A stretch of 64,000 nt of DNA from Xanthoparmelia taractica. Lineage: Eukaryota; Ascomycota; Lecanoromycetes; Lecanorales; Parmeliaceae. Numbering within the stretch: position 1 is the stretch's first letter; the number at the start of each line of letters is the position of its first letter. A model generated the notes under the pieces. It saw only the letters and a program-made list of their open reading frames with translations, was not told the origin of the DNA and ran no database searches. The translations under genes and the position numbers were made by a program. This document shows positions 33,306 through 44,590 of this stretch, piece by piece. The stretch is taken from assembly GCA_033085395.1 (NCBI GenBank), contig JANQBS010000119.1:52805-116804 (forward strand), in the 5' to 3' direction.

Positions 33306-34707
33306 GCAACCACGACCCTGATATCTTTGTCAGGGGGGAAAGCATTCGTGGCCAGACTCTCCTGCTTCTGACGGAGAATGTTCCATTGTCCATCTATTGG
33401 ATTAAGATCAAACCTAGATACCATGCAAGCCGCCAATGCCATGGTCTCTAGGGTCACGAAGTGTCGCCCCGGACACATCGAGGCGCCTCCTCCGAAGGGT
33501 CGATAGGTTGTAAAGTTCTGACTAGAGTCTCCCTTTCTCATAGACTTTTGCTTGAGGAAGCTCCTTGGCAGGAAATCTTTGACGTTTTCGCCCTAGGCCG
33601 CAGCGTCACTGTGCATTACTGCCATTGGCATTTGGACCACCATGCCTTTGCGGAGGAGAAATGTACCGTCTAGCATCACGTCCTCCAGAATATATCGGGC
33701 ACCGGCGCCCAATGCGTGAACGCGAAGGACCTCTTGCCAGGTTGAGTACAAGAGGGGACAGGTTTCTGGCATGGCAAGAAGACCGGGGTTCTGACTTATT
33801 CCTCTGGCGTACCAACGAATCCCGAGGTCTTCAGCTCGTCGCGGATGTCTGAGATCAACCGTGGATCTGAGTAGATACGCACGAGAGTGTAAAATACCGC
33901 GGGGACGTTGTTGGCAAGTACCCCAATTAGCGTACCTACTTCAAGGCGTCCCTGGTTTAAAGGCGATAAGCCATGACGAGTGTTTTCGGAGTGTGACCTG
34001 TATCATTGCAGGGCTCTGTGCGGGGACGTACTTCTCGAAATATTGCTTAAAAGCAGTACCAAGCTCCGCGCGAGAAAGATGCCCTTTTGGCGCGACTATC
34101 CTAGGAAACACATCGGCTATCAGGAGATTAAGCGCATGGTTGAATTTCCTAGGAATCACGTTGGCATGTATTGATTCGTATTGTGAGCTTGTAATTTGCC
34201 AATACTCACCAGAACGAGTTCGTGAATTTTGAATTTTGATCGAATGGATTGTCGCTCCCATAGAGCGCTCTAGTGCTGGACTATTTGACTTGAGTTTTCA
34301 TCATGGCCCGTAATACGTTTTCCGAGCATAGCGATAAACGGGTTTAACGCTATCTTCTTGGAATTACGGTTGATTGCGTTGACTAAATCAGGAGAGGCGA
34401 AAATATAGACTTTGCCACTCAGCATGTTTAGAGTATAGATCGGATGCTTGCACTTTGCGCTGCGTAGGACAAGTTATCAATGTAGATTTCTCCGGCAAGT
34501 GGAACCAAAAAGAGCAACTGAGGTTGTCATCTCATAGTACCTAGTACCATGTTGCAGAAGTCCCAGGTTATGGCCAATGTAGGATACAGGGTGAGTAAGC
34601 AAAGGAGGCTTTTTTGAAGACAACCTCGGAGCGCAGAAGTAGTCAACTGCATACCAAGCAGCAGCGCCAAACGCAGCCAGTAAGGAGAGAAAGAGACCAC
34701 TTTCCAT
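33275..34707 (-). pseudogene. cytochrome P450, disrupted
   Basis: It begins at 34707 with a membrane anchor (MESGLFLSLLAAFGAAAWYA) and the proline-rich hinge KKPPLLTHPVSYIGHNLGLL. Later blocks are YTLNMLSGKVYIFASPDLV, then VLANNVPAVFYTLVRIYSD in the I-helix region, the ExxR motif TWQEVLRVHA and the haem loop FGGGASMCPGRHF with its Cys ligand. These lie in several frames. Lesions include stops after TPEE (near 33800) and an in-frame TAG inside MHSDAAA-GENVKDF (near 33595), where Trp would be expected, i.e. a G-to-A change. Further frame breaks occur near 34230 and 33960. The family resembles fungal microsomal P450s; the substrate is unknown. Confidence 0.8.
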
Positions 34708-35589
34708 TGTTGGTCTGGTGAAGCCCGGTGTCAAAATCAGCATCGAAAGGACCTGGAGTGGCTGGGCGTCCTGGACCCAGAATATTCTTAAGAGTTTCTC
34801 GTGTTGCGGACGTGATGTGGGAGGCAAACGCTAGTGACTTATGTCTTGCTACTACGGTGTTGCATTTGATATAATAATCTGCGTCTCTAGCGTCTCAAAT
34901 AAGGCAAGTTTGCATGCGCAGGAAAGAGTCCGGTATGCAAGGTATATCCTCAAACTCTCTATAAGGATCTTCAATATATGGGACTCGGATGAAAAGGTCA
35001 GCTGATGATCATTGGGCGCTAAGTTGTAATCAACTTGTTCGTAAGCCTACTTTACAACGTTGCATTTACTTACTGTGCAGCTCAGTGTTCTCTCAGCCCG
35101 AGCTGAGGGCAATGCGAGACTAGTGATTCGAATCACTAGGTTGAAAAAGCCGCACGTCTGATCGCTAGATCGAGGTCTTACATTATTGTCAATATCTATT
35201 GGTGCACTTTATGCACATGTATTCTTACTGCAAGATACTCAGCTCCCAGCTCCGCAAATTCCAATACCACCCACCACAGCAACCTTTCTGGTTGCGCACC
35301 ACTCATTATGCGATTACAATGCATATTTCACAGCAGCTTAGATGCAAGTGCTGCAACGGGGGCGCAGAGATCAACGATGATTCCTTCGACAATGTCTTAC
35401 ATGTCGAAATCTTTTCCCTTGGACTCTGGTCGTGCCATAGGCCAAGGTACAGCCCATCTTCACTTGGTAGTCTGAGGCTACGGCACGAGGCTATAATATC
35501 CCTCTAATATATAGTATGGCTAGAGTAGTTGCTCAAAAGCCATTGTACTGGCAAACAGTTCTCTACTACACTGTTGTAGGAATCACACA
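34708..35589. other. intergenic; nothing recognised
   Basis: About 880 bp between the divergent P450 pseudogene and the SAT4-like gene. It includes the palindrome GTGATTCGAATCAC near 35123. There is no gene-like frame with family features. Confidence 0.4.
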
Positions 35590-37058
35590 ATGTCTTCTCA
35601 ACCCGGTAGCTCCTCGCTAGTGCCCATCGATGTAAATAGGGTAAGATCGAGAACCTTCCGCTCAGTCTAGTATCTTGTCGTTAGATTGACTTTAGGGCTA
35701 GGGGGTCACAGGAGCCTTGTTCGGTCTTGCCATAATCGCATTTATGATCCGGAGCTATATTCGTATTTGCATTCACAAGAAAGTCCAAGTCGAAGACTTC
35801 ATTCTGCTCTTTGCAGTCGTGTGCCTCTGCGCCGCAACTGGTCTGGGATACGCCACGCTGACAGCCCAGTACGCTTTGCTTCAATTAGTCCTTCATGGCT
35901 TCGAAGATGATTTATCATTCGAGCTGCTGAGGGAGATACCTAGAATATCCAAACAGGAAAACGCTGCTTCCAATGTCTGGTGGCTGGTCATTTTCTCAGT
36001 CAAAATGGCTTTTTTGTTCTTCTTTCGAAGGTTAACCTTTCGTTTACGGAGCCTGAACCTATGGTGGTGGTTTGCTACCACACTTACTATAATTGCTGGG
36101 TTGGTCAGCATAGCCACTGCTTGGCTGACTTGTCCGTACTTCACTGTTGAAGGCCTTCTTTGTGAGCAGGGACTCTATACTTGACTTTGTAAAATGGTCA
36201 ACTGACGCTACTCTGAAATAATTAGCATGTGCGGGACCCTCCGCAGAACACAGAACTATACGCGACAACGCAATTTCGACGGCAATGGATATCATGAGCG
36301 ACCTTCTTGTCCTATCTGTGCCAGTCTGCATACTTTGGAGAGTTCGTATCAGCGTCCGTCAAAAGATCGGTCTAGCATTCTCGCTCTGTCTTTCATCCGT
36401 TATGGTTATAGTGACCATAGTGAGAATCGCAGGCATAAGACCAAGAGGCACCGGTAGTGTTGATATCGTCTGGCTGGTCTTCTGGCAGCAGCAAGAGTGC
36501 AGTATCGCAGTTCTCATGGTGTCCATTTCTGCCTTCAGGTCCCTCTTCGTTCCGAGTCCAGCAAAAACCCCCGGACCAAGACAACAGCAATGCTCACCTA
36601 GCAAAAAGAGGAGAGGGATTGTGCGTCGACGTCTTGATCCCGATCTGTACGATGCCCATGAGACCAACGGACTCCCGCAGATTCCAAATGCAACACTTAC
36701 AGGCTTGGCCACTGTGATAGGAGGGGACAGACAATCTGAGGAGGGAGCAGATCTGGAGCAGGTGTTCCGTAGAGACCACGATCGCTCTGCAGAGATAAGT
36801 ACGACCAACTCATCTAATCGAGATGCTGAGCTCGGACTTTCAATGGAGTCTGTCTTACCACACACATGCTCTGAGCCCAGCAACGCCAGGCTGAGCAGAC
36901 CCAGTGGCAGACGATGGTGGAAAAGGCTTCCACAACCAGAAACAGCCCGCACAGCATCTACAGTTCGCACCGGCTATTGGGATGTCATGAGTCTTTTTCG
37001 CACCGGACACTCCGAGTCCATGGTTCAATCGAAGGATCGGTCGGAGGGTCAGCTCTGA
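35590..37058 (+). CDS. SAT4/rhodopsin-like seven-helix integral membrane protein
   Basis: Three exons (35590-35640, 35702-36161, 36226-37058) join exactly to 447 residues. Intron 1 has GTAAGA...CTAG and intron 2 GTGAGC...ATTAG with branch ACTGAC. Hydrophobic helices include GALFGLAIIAFMIRSYI, EDFILLFAVVCLCAATGLG, NVWWLVIFSVKMAFLFFF and WWWFATTLTIIAGLVSIATAW. Two later helices are DIMSDLLVLSVPVCILW and KIGLAFSLCLSSVMVIVTIV. The order and the DIMSDLL...P..ILW motif match the fungal SAT4/rhodopsin-domain family (PF20684, PTH11-like), mostly orphan receptors or membrane proteins of the plasma membrane. A Ser/Arg-rich cytoplasmic tail of about 170 residues follows. No lesion is visible. The ligand is unknown. 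Confidence 0.85.
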
Positions 37059-37767
37059 CAGTCAGCATCAATCATGAGAGTGTCGACCGAGAATTGGAGA
37101 AGGATGGGATATTGAATCTTTACATCGATAGCCATCAGAGGTAAATATATAGAAGGTCAGAGTGACTAGACTCAGCGCACAACCACGCAGTGCTAGTAGG
37201 AAATTGGCTTAGCATATGTTTCTAGTATCAGCGCTTAGGCTTGTCAATAACTTATACAGTTTTACCATGCTTCGTTGTAAGGTATCATAGATCGGATAAT
37301 ACCCAAGTTATATTCATCTCATTGATCCGCGCCTGTCAAGCCACACGTCGTCAAACACAATCTGCTAAAATGTAAGCATAACCTCGTCGTGCATAGCTTG
37401 CAAATCCGTCCGTGCATCCTCGGCGCACCTTTCAAAAGTGAGCGGCGGGCGCTGCTTTACATGATAGAGGCATGCCAGCCGTTAGAGACAGCCGCTCTCG
37501 TAAAAAGACAAGATTGTAGACGGATGGCGGACGCGAAGATATGGTTTGATGCGAAAACCAAGAGGGTGGAGAAGGCATAGCTATAATTGTGGTCTCTACT
37601 ATTCCACGCGCATATAAGACGTTTAGCATCATCCATCAACTGGACCTGAAAGGAGAATCGGCTCTTTTATATCTTTCAGATACCCGCTAGTTGAGCCTTT
37701 GACTACCTTATACAAGAGAACGCAGCGAGCAAGGGACACCGACTAAACCGAACTGCTTCGTCGATAC
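37059..37767. other. intergenic; nothing recognised
   Basis: About 700 bp between two convergent genes, with only short frames. Confidence 0.45.
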
Positions 37768-38263
37768 CTATTTCGCCTCCTTCGTCTTACTCTCATGCTC
37801 TACGACATGGTTCCGGATATGCGCGCTATCGAGGAACTCCTTCATCTGAGCAATCTTTCCCTGCGAGTTGAACCGAACCAGGTCCACAAATTCCAAGTGA
37901 TAGGGTTTATCCAGTACGAATCAGAGAGATTCATGCCATAAGAGCACACAGGCTTGACATTCACTCACCGTATTTAGATGTGGCGATACACAAGGACTCT
38001 ACGGCAGCCCAGGCTGATTCACCGCCGCCAATCACACGCAGAACCTCGACTCTGATCGTCTCAACTTTCAATGCCGCGGAGACGCGATCATAAATAGCGC
38101 CGTGAAAGGCTTCCATGGAGTTGTAGTGACCTCCGATGTGGAAATCTTGGCCCATGACCGTCACATCGATGTTGTCGGCGAGATAAGTGTGGAAAAGACT
38201 TGGGAAGCCGCGGTTGGCGAACATTTCTTCGATCTGATCGGCATTTGGATAAGCTGAAGGCAT
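37768..38263 (-). CDS. NTF2-like / SnoaL-like small protein, splice acceptor apparently damaged
   Basis: Exon 1 (37969-38263) encodes MPSAYPNADQIEEMFANRG and a cone-fold core (HTYLADNIDVTVMGQDF). Exon 2 (37768-37910) encodes KPYHLEFVDLVRFNSQGKI and QMKEFLDSAHIR, ending EAK. This is the SnoaL/NTF2-like arrangement, used by small isomerase/cyclase-like enzymes and binding proteins of unknown substrate. Joined, the exons give 145 residues in an exact frame. However, the only junction preserving the frame ends the intron (37911-37968) in GG rather than AG on the minus strand. No other AG lies close, and using the upstream AG gives an early stop. Either the acceptor is mutated, making this a pseudogene, or splicing is unusual. 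Confidence 0.65.
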
Positions 38264-39544
38264 GATGAGAGTGGATGCCAGTAACTTTCGAAAAGCAGTT
38301 TTTGGAAACCAAGGGAGCCCAAACAGATCTAATATATGCCGCTATAGCCTCCTTCTTCCCCCTCACCAGATTCCTTTTCTCCTCTTTGCCCCCAATCTTT
38401 ATGCCAAGGAGCGTCTAAAGTTGCGGAACTGCTCGGGCGATCAACGGGTTGCGGGGGGTCACCGAAACCGACCTTGCATCTCCGCCAGAACAATAGGAGC
38501 TGATCAGGACGCGTATTGATTGTTGCAAGGCGAACCGTCTGATGCACTGACGGCCCTCCAAAGTAGCTACATATGCATCTCATTCCGTGCGGGGACTGCA
38601 TGAACCAGCACATTAATAGTCCAATCAAAGCTAATTTCCGATATTAGGTTTTTCTCCTGCTGCAAGCATTTTGCGAGACGGACCATTGTTATGAACACAA
38701 GAAGAGACCTGCATCCACCGCAAGTACGAACACATCATATGGAAGCAGGCAAGGTGGAGAGCCGGGTCAATGCACTGACACTCCCAAGCAATTGCCCAAG
38801 GGTGACTGAGGTACGTTTTGAGAGATAAATCTTGGAGAATCATGGTCTGACTGGCTGACTAAGGAATTAGATCTCCGGGTTCGTATATATAGGCACCTTT
38901 TTGATCCTGCCTCAAACTCATACCAACGTACCCCGCCGGGGGTTGAGAGGCCGAGTGGGGACATAGAGTGCGACCCACCGTTTAGGTTAGAGGGGCGCCA
39001 ATTCGCGTAGGAAAATGCACGTCCAAACACCCGCACCGGCACATATACAAGCTGCTGTGGCACTTCTCGTAACTGGGAATAGGTGGCACACTCTAAGGAG
39101 ACTCGTGATAAAAGCAGTGCATCTAGTTCGAATTACAACAATAGATCAGATGTTGAGAGTCGTAATGACCTAAAAATCGTAGCAACGTGGCTCTAGAAGC
39201 GAATATTTATGTTACGGATTTTGCTATGAGCAGCGTCGAAGTTGTAAGATGCTGCGATGTCCTTGTGATTCGACTTGTAATTGGGAGAGTTGACAATTGG
39301 ATTCCTCGGATTTGAGAATATGTACTTCTAATGCCAAGGAAACAAAATTGAGGATACTTTAGGCTAAAATTACGGGCGTTAAATAGCCGCATCGCAAAGA
39401 GTAAGCCGGCGGCAATGGTGGCACTATCAAATCTCTTCGAATTCGTGACATTGAAGTCCAAGGCCGCAACGTCCAGGCAGTACACCGGATTTACTTCAAC
39501 ATTGGGTCATAATCCCATATTGAGGCTTCTCCTCAGCAATCACG
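38264..39544. other. intergenic; nothing recognised
   Basis: About 1.3 kb between divergent genes. Short overlapping frames occur on both strands (38329-39063) with no domain features. The last 300 bp should hold the SYF2 promoter. Confidence 0.45.
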
Positions 39545-40558
39545 ATGCCTCCTGCGAAGAAGCGCAAGATCGTCGATGGAACGAAGGTGCAATACGACGC
39601 ACCCTTGGACGAGACGGAGGTACGCAAATCACCAAATTCGCGGCATATCGATGAAAAAGTAGAAGTCGAGCCGTCTAGAGACTCCCAGCCGGATACGAGT
39701 ACGGTGGACCAAAACCAGGCGAGAAGGGAGCGCTTCAAGGCTCTTCAAGCACGTGCAGTAAGTTTGCTGCCTCCCACAAATTCCGAGAGACCGAGACCTA
39801 AAGTTTACCCAGCAACAATCCGCTCATAAAAACCTCAGAGAAGCAGCCGCAGAGTCACAACGACTGGCGACAGACCCTAACTTATTATCTTCATTGTCTC
39901 GAAAGCAGGCATTCGCATCACATAACCTACTAAAAGCCGACACTGCAGCGGCCGGAGAAGACTTTGAGCGTAAACGAGCGTGGGACTGGACTATCGATGA
40001 GTCGGAGAAGTGGGATAAGCGGATGGAAAAGAAAGAGAAGCATCGTGAGGATGTCGCGTTTCAAGATTATACACAGGATGCACGGAAGATGTACAAGCGC
40101 CAGCTGCGAGAGCTAAAGCCTGACATGGAGGGATACGAGAAAGAAAAGGCAGCTGCAGTGCAAAAGGCTGCTCTAAATGGGGGCTTGGAGATCGTCGAGA
40201 CTGAGGATGGAGAGCTCGTTGCTGTTGATAAGAGTGGGACTTTCTATTCCACAGCCGACAGCACAGACTTCATTGAGAACAAGCCCGAAAAGGCTGCCGT
40301 GGATAGATTGGTGAATGATCTACGGAAGGCCGAGGAGACACGAATGCGCAAGAGGAGAGAAAGAGGCAAGGGTGAGGACGACGGAGACGTCACATTCATC
40401 AATGACAAGAACAAGCAATTCAACCAGAAGCTGGCACGCTTTTATAACAAGGTAAGCTCTATTCTCCCTCGCCTGGCATGATCACGAAATTTTGCTGACG
40501 AGGTCTTCAGTACACCGCGGAGATCCGCGACAGCTTCGAGCGGGGGACAATGATATGA
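39545..40558 (+). CDS. SYF2: SYF2 pre-mRNA-splicing factor
   Basis: Three exons (39545-39757, 39813-40451, 40511-40558), all multiples of three, give 299 residues. Hallmarks are the basic start MPPAKKRKI, QARRERFKALQARA, then SRKQAFASHNLLKAD and RAWDWTIDESEKWDKRMEKK. Later blocks are YKRQLRELKPDMEGYEKEK, a coiled region and the conserved C-terminus FNQKLARFYNK joined to YTAEIRDSFERGTMI. SYF2 is a component of the Prp19-associated (NTC) spliceosome complex in the nucleus. Both introns have canonical borders. It is convergent with COQ11, with 96 bp between stop codons. No lesion is seen. Confidence 0.95.
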
Positions 40559-40654
40559 AGAAATTGGTCCAGCCATCAGCAATTGCAGCGACAAGATTGT
40601 GGCGACTTGTCAGTCGGTATCTATAAGTCTGAGTGGAGAATATGTACAGCACAA

Positions 40655-41630
40655 TCATAACATGCCTCTCCTCCACCCTTTGGTGGCTAGCGCTTCTATA
40701 TCGTTAGTACTTACAACACCCTTCGCTGAGGCATCCTCAATAGCCTCGACCACCGCCTCTGCCACAACGTCTACTTTCAACGGCTTTTCAACGGCGGCTC
40801 CAGCGATCGAGGACAGACGACCTCCTAGCATTGAGTTCACTATATTACCAACACTACCAGCGGCGGCTATTGGCATGGTGAACATTCGAGACGAGTCATA
40901 AAGTAGGCCTGGCCGTATAAAGAGACATCGAAGCTTAGGTAAGGAGGAAGCTATCGTAGATTCTGCGTCTCGTTTGGTGGTGATATATCGTTTGGGCAGC
41001 ATTGGAGCTCCTGCTGCAGCGGAGATGAAGACGAAGCAGGGGACGTTTTGGGAAGATGCCTCTTGGGCGAGGGTGATTGCTGGGAAGAACTCATTCAATA
41101 CCAGACTTTTCCTTCCCCAGCGGAAATCCTCGTACCTGAGTCTCGATTCATCAGCTCATAAGTCAATTGTCCATCTTTCTCCTGCGGCTCCAAAGCTTCT
41201 CCCTCTTTCCTCTCCAATGGATTCTGACTACCACCCTTGGTTGCACTGAAAGCTCTCGACAGCCCTGACCACGGCGACACCTTCCCCGTAATGACGCCCT
41301 TGTAGTCCGCCTCTAACAATATCCCCATGGAATGCACCACAGCGTCCGCGCCGTTCAACATTGGCTTGTAGGTTTCGGGCTTAAGTATATCGGCTTTCTG
41401 CCATGTAACCGACTTTGACCACGACGGCGCGTCGGGCGAGGATGTGACGGCCGACCAGGTTGGCTCACCGGAGCGGCTTATCGAGGTTACGTTCCAGCCT
41501 CGGCCAACTGCGACTTTACATATCCGGGATCCTAGGCATCGTTAACGAGGGAAGCGTTTTATAGTCGAATTACGTGGGTGTTCATGCCTAGGAATCCGCT
41601 ACCTCCGCAGACTACGATCTTCTTCGACAT
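40655..41630 (-). CDS. COQ11: COQ11-like mitochondrial NAD(P)-binding protein
   Basis: This is an atypical short-chain dehydrogenase of the yeast YLR290C/COQ11 family, which associates with coenzyme Q synthesis. Exons at 41588-41630, 41136-41531 and 40655-41079 sum to 287 residues. The Rossmann motif CGGSGFLG is followed by SRICK and GWNVTSISRSGEP. Conserved later blocks are ADAVVHSMGILLEADYKGVI, SQNPLERKEGEAL, FISAAAGAPMLPKRYITTKR and RCLFIRPGLLYD. The C-terminus is LATKGWRRGML. The first intron (41532-41587) starts with GC rather than GT on the minus strand (CTAG/GCATGA) and ends CCTAG, a GC-AG intron. The second (41080-41135) is normal. The exact frame and full conservation argue that the GC donor is used. 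Confidence 0.9.
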
Positions 41631-42174
41631 CAACTCCAATTGATTCAATTCCACTTCAGAGCTTGTCAAGAGAAATGGTGCTTGAAGTAAAGAGTGTATG
41701 ATGGACGATGGACTTTACCTCTGACATCAAGATCGGAGGAAGCTGGGCCGAGATCTACGCAGGGATATGCAGAGCCGCAATGCATGATTAGATCCGACGA
41801 ATCCTGCGGGGGAAACGCTGAACACTACAACACAATATATAACCAATTCGTGATATACAAGCAAAGCACGGTCGGTTCTCTCCAAGCAAAAAAATAGGAG
41901 CCGTTTCTCATCCTTGTGTACGTCTCACGGTCTTTCCGGCTGGCAAAACAGCATCTTCTAATTTGCAGGGCCAGCATTTGACACAAATCGGGCAAAATTA
42001 GGTAGTTAGCACAAAGAGCGTTCTCTACATTTCTCTGGAAAATGCCCGCCCCGGCAGGCGCGAAGCGTGTCAAGGTAAGCACACATTCTGAGTATTTAAG
42101 CTTCTCTTTTTCCTTTCAAGACAGACATACATTGCCATCAACTGCATTCTTTCTACATCCATCACTCACCCAGT
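41631..42174. other. shared promoter of COQ11 and YAF9
   Basis: 544 bp between two divergently transcribed genes. It includes the YAF9 leader with pyrimidine runs near 42112-42165. No other feature is seen. Confidence 0.5.
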
Positions 42175-43006
42175 ATGCCTGAACCAAGATATACTAAAAA
42201 AACACGAGTCAAGGGCGTCCAAGTATACCGTCCCTTCGGTTCGTCCTCCCTCCCTCCTCCCCCTTCCCCCTTCTCCTTCCCGCCAACACCCCCTCACTGA
42301 CCCTCCACCCAAAACAGTCTACGGCTCCATCGCCAAGCCCCTCGACCCCAGCAACCGGCCCGCCGGCATCAGCCCCGAACACACGCACCAATGGTCCGTC
42401 TTCGTCCGCGGCGTCAACGACGAAGACATTTCCTACTGGCTCAAAAAGGTGCAATTCAAGCTGCACGAAACCTACACCAACTCCTCGCGCATGGTCGAGT
42501 CCCCGCCCTTTGAGGTGACGGAGACCGGGTGGGGCGAGTTCGAGGTGCAGATGAAGCTGTACTTTGTGCCCGAGGCGAACGAGAAAGCGCAGACGCTGTG
42601 GCATGCGTTAAAGCTGCATCCGTATACGGGGGATATCGAGGGGCAGAAGGAGCGCAGGGATCCGATTGTCAGTCAGAATTACGAGGAGGTTATTTTTTCC
42701 GAACCCGTGGAGCCGTTTTATGAAGTGCTTACTAGTGGGGCGCCGTTGCCTGTGAGGGGGAAGGGCGGGAAGGGGAGTAAGCAGGCTAGTTTGAGGAAGC
42801 AGGGGGAGAGGAGCGCGGAGATTCCGTTTGCCAATAGTGAGGGGAATCCGTTTAGTCAGAAGGAGGAGGGGATGGAGCTGGATCGGTTGAAGGAGGCTAT
42901 GAAGACGGTGGAGGGCATGGTGAAGGAGGAGAGGGCCAGGTTGGCGGAGAAGGAAAAGGTGATGGAGGGGTTGAGGAAAGAGGGGGCGGGGCCACAGGGG
43001 AAGTGA
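42175..43006 (+). CDS. YAF9: YEATS-domain protein YAF9
   Basis: YAF9 is the histone acyl-lysine reader shared by the SWR1 remodelling and NuA4 acetyltransferase complexes in the nucleus. Exon 1 (42175-42238) encodes MPEPRYTKKTRVKGVQVYRP. A 79-nt pyrimidine-rich intron (42239-42317) splits the V of PFVYGSIAKPL. Exon 2 (42318-43006) continues the YEATS fold: HTHQWSVFVRG, FKLHETYTNSSRMVESPPF, then VTETGWGEFEVQMKLYF, which contains the WGEF aromatic reader motif. A C-terminal coiled coil follows (KEAMKTVEGMVKEERARLAE). The length is 250 residues, as usual for the family. The 3' end is very G-rich on the coding strand. Confidence 0.95.
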
Positions 43007-43211
43007 GGTGCAGCTTGCGTGAGAACGGGTTTGGATGAAAGACTGGCGTACTGGGGATAGGCTTGTATGCATTGCCGGCGCGGATACCCAGGGATCCATA
43101 CAGTGATAGACTATAGAACGAACCGATCACATCGAAAAGCCGCCAGTAGAACACGTGAAAAATGGATATCGTCTTTCTTGGAAACGGCGTCTATAGTTTT
43201 GCTTCTAAGAT

Positions 43212-44249
43212 TCACGCCCCGAAAAACTTCACCCTCTCTTCGACGGGCTTGAATTGCTTTTCCCCCGGCTGTCCAGTCGGCTTGCCAAACACCATTTGTG
43301 CCTTCAGGCTCCACGTTGGTGGGACATCGTACATCGTCTCAAGACGAGTGTCGATTAAAGGATTGTAATGCTGGAGATTCACGCCCAACCCCTCCGCTTC
43401 GAGCGCACACCAGAGCGTGTATTGATGCATGCCATTGCTTTGGTCGGACCCTTGAGAAAAAAAAGAAAAAATCGTCAGCGGATGCACTGTAGCGGGGGAG
43501 AGATGGAGGAAGGGAAGCGCACAAGAAGGGAATTTATCCTCGTAGGTCTTGTATTTCTCCTGGAACTCCCTCACATTGCTGCTGTCCTCGTAGAAAAGGA
43601 CCTGTGTGCTCAGACACATCAGCATCTTACTCATTCGACAGCAAAGAGGGAGGAGGGGTGAAGCGGGACTTTCTCCTCAACTCACCGTGCCATAAGCTTT
43701 CCGGAAGCCCACCATCCTACCCTTCGCGTGCTCGAACTTGTCAGCGGGCAATTGGACCTTGTAGACTTCCATGATGGCATCCCATAGCTCCTCGTGCTTC
43801 TCTTTCAGCACAACGACCATTCGGGTGGTTTGCGAGTTGAAGGCGCTGGGGACGTGCTTGATGGTGTGGGCGACGAGCTCTTTGATGCGGGCGTCGGAGA
43901 TGGTGGATTCGTTGGTCAATTGGTAGTAAGTGCGACGGGATTCGGTGGCGTCGAGGAAATTCTTGGAGTCTGCTGCCATCTTGGAGGATGTTGTTGTTGT
44001 TGTGTATTGTCGTTGAGACGTGGAGTGTGTTTGCTGGGTGCGCGTAGAGAAGAAAGGGAGGAAGGGGGCCGGAAAGACACTTTTATAGTGGTGGGGCAAG
44101 ACTTGTTGGAGGGAACTGGCGAGGGGCACAGATTGCCGAAGTAGATGTTGCGCCTTCTGCATTGCCATGTCGCGGACAAGAGGGGTTTGGACTAGTACCG
44201 CTAGAACGAGCAATGCGAATGCTGCTATTGAAGCGCCACTTCTCTGCAT
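43212..44249 (-). CDS. nitroreductase-family FMN protein (fungal Frm2/Hbn1 type)
   Basis: Conserved blocks are FLDATESRRTYYQL, then TIKHVPSAFNSQTTRMVVVL, KFEHAKGRMVGFRKAYGT, VLFYEDSSN and GMHQYTLWCALEAEGLGVNL. The C-terminus is VFGKPTGQPGEK. Three exons (43686 upward, 43523-43601, 43212-43450) join exactly, with introns at 43602-43685 and 43451-43522. The latter is 72 nt, in frame and without stops. From the Met at 43979 (AAGATGG context) the enzyme is 203 residues, the usual size. The frame is open further to Met at 44168 or 44249, adding a Ser/Arg/Thr-rich, presequence-like N-terminus that could direct it to mitochondria. Family members reduce nitro or quinone compounds with NAD(P)H. The copia element has inserted 188 bp upstream of the longest start, so the promoter is truncated or replaced. 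Confidence 0.85.
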
Positions 44250-44437
44250 CTTACACTATCATGACAAACGGCGCTGTCGGATATTTTGTACTTCATTGCT
44301 ACCCACCGTCCTCGGCTCTCTTCGCCATCCGACGCTGTTGGATGGCAATTGCAATTTCTTTGTAATACGACGTGCAGGATTGATAAGTAAGACCCGAGTC
44401 ACCTCCTCGACTCTACAAAGCTTAAGTTTATCGAGAG

Positions 44438-44572
44438 TGTTGAAAATAGGGGCATTCAGCCCTATCACACTAGTGGGCTTGGCAATAGATATTTCCTCTT
44501 CAGTAGTTCTTAGCTAGGTTGATTCTCTAAGAGAGTACTCAATTAAGTCGTTCTAGGCCTAGTTATTTAATC
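44438..44572 (+). repeat. 5' LTR of the copia element
   Basis: 135 bp aligning without gaps to the 3' LTR. There are seven differences: six are T here against C in the 3' copy, and one is at the last base. Mutation is therefore one-directional in this copy. Confidence 0.92.
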
Positions 44573-44590
44573 GATTATGAGCTCGGTAGT
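44573..44590 (+). other. primer-binding site resembling initiator-tRNA-Met anticodon arm
   Basis: Directly after the 5' LTR, the sequence around TTATGAGC is complementary to the anticodon loop of initiator tRNA-Met (GCTCATAA). Use of an internal, half-tRNA-Met fragment as primer is known for copia-type elements. The rest of the match is blurred by C-to-T change. Confidence 0.6.

Noticed and set aside
42449..43099. long minus-strand and alternative-frame ORFs over YAF9
   Set aside because: They are shadows of the G-rich YAF9 coding sequence.
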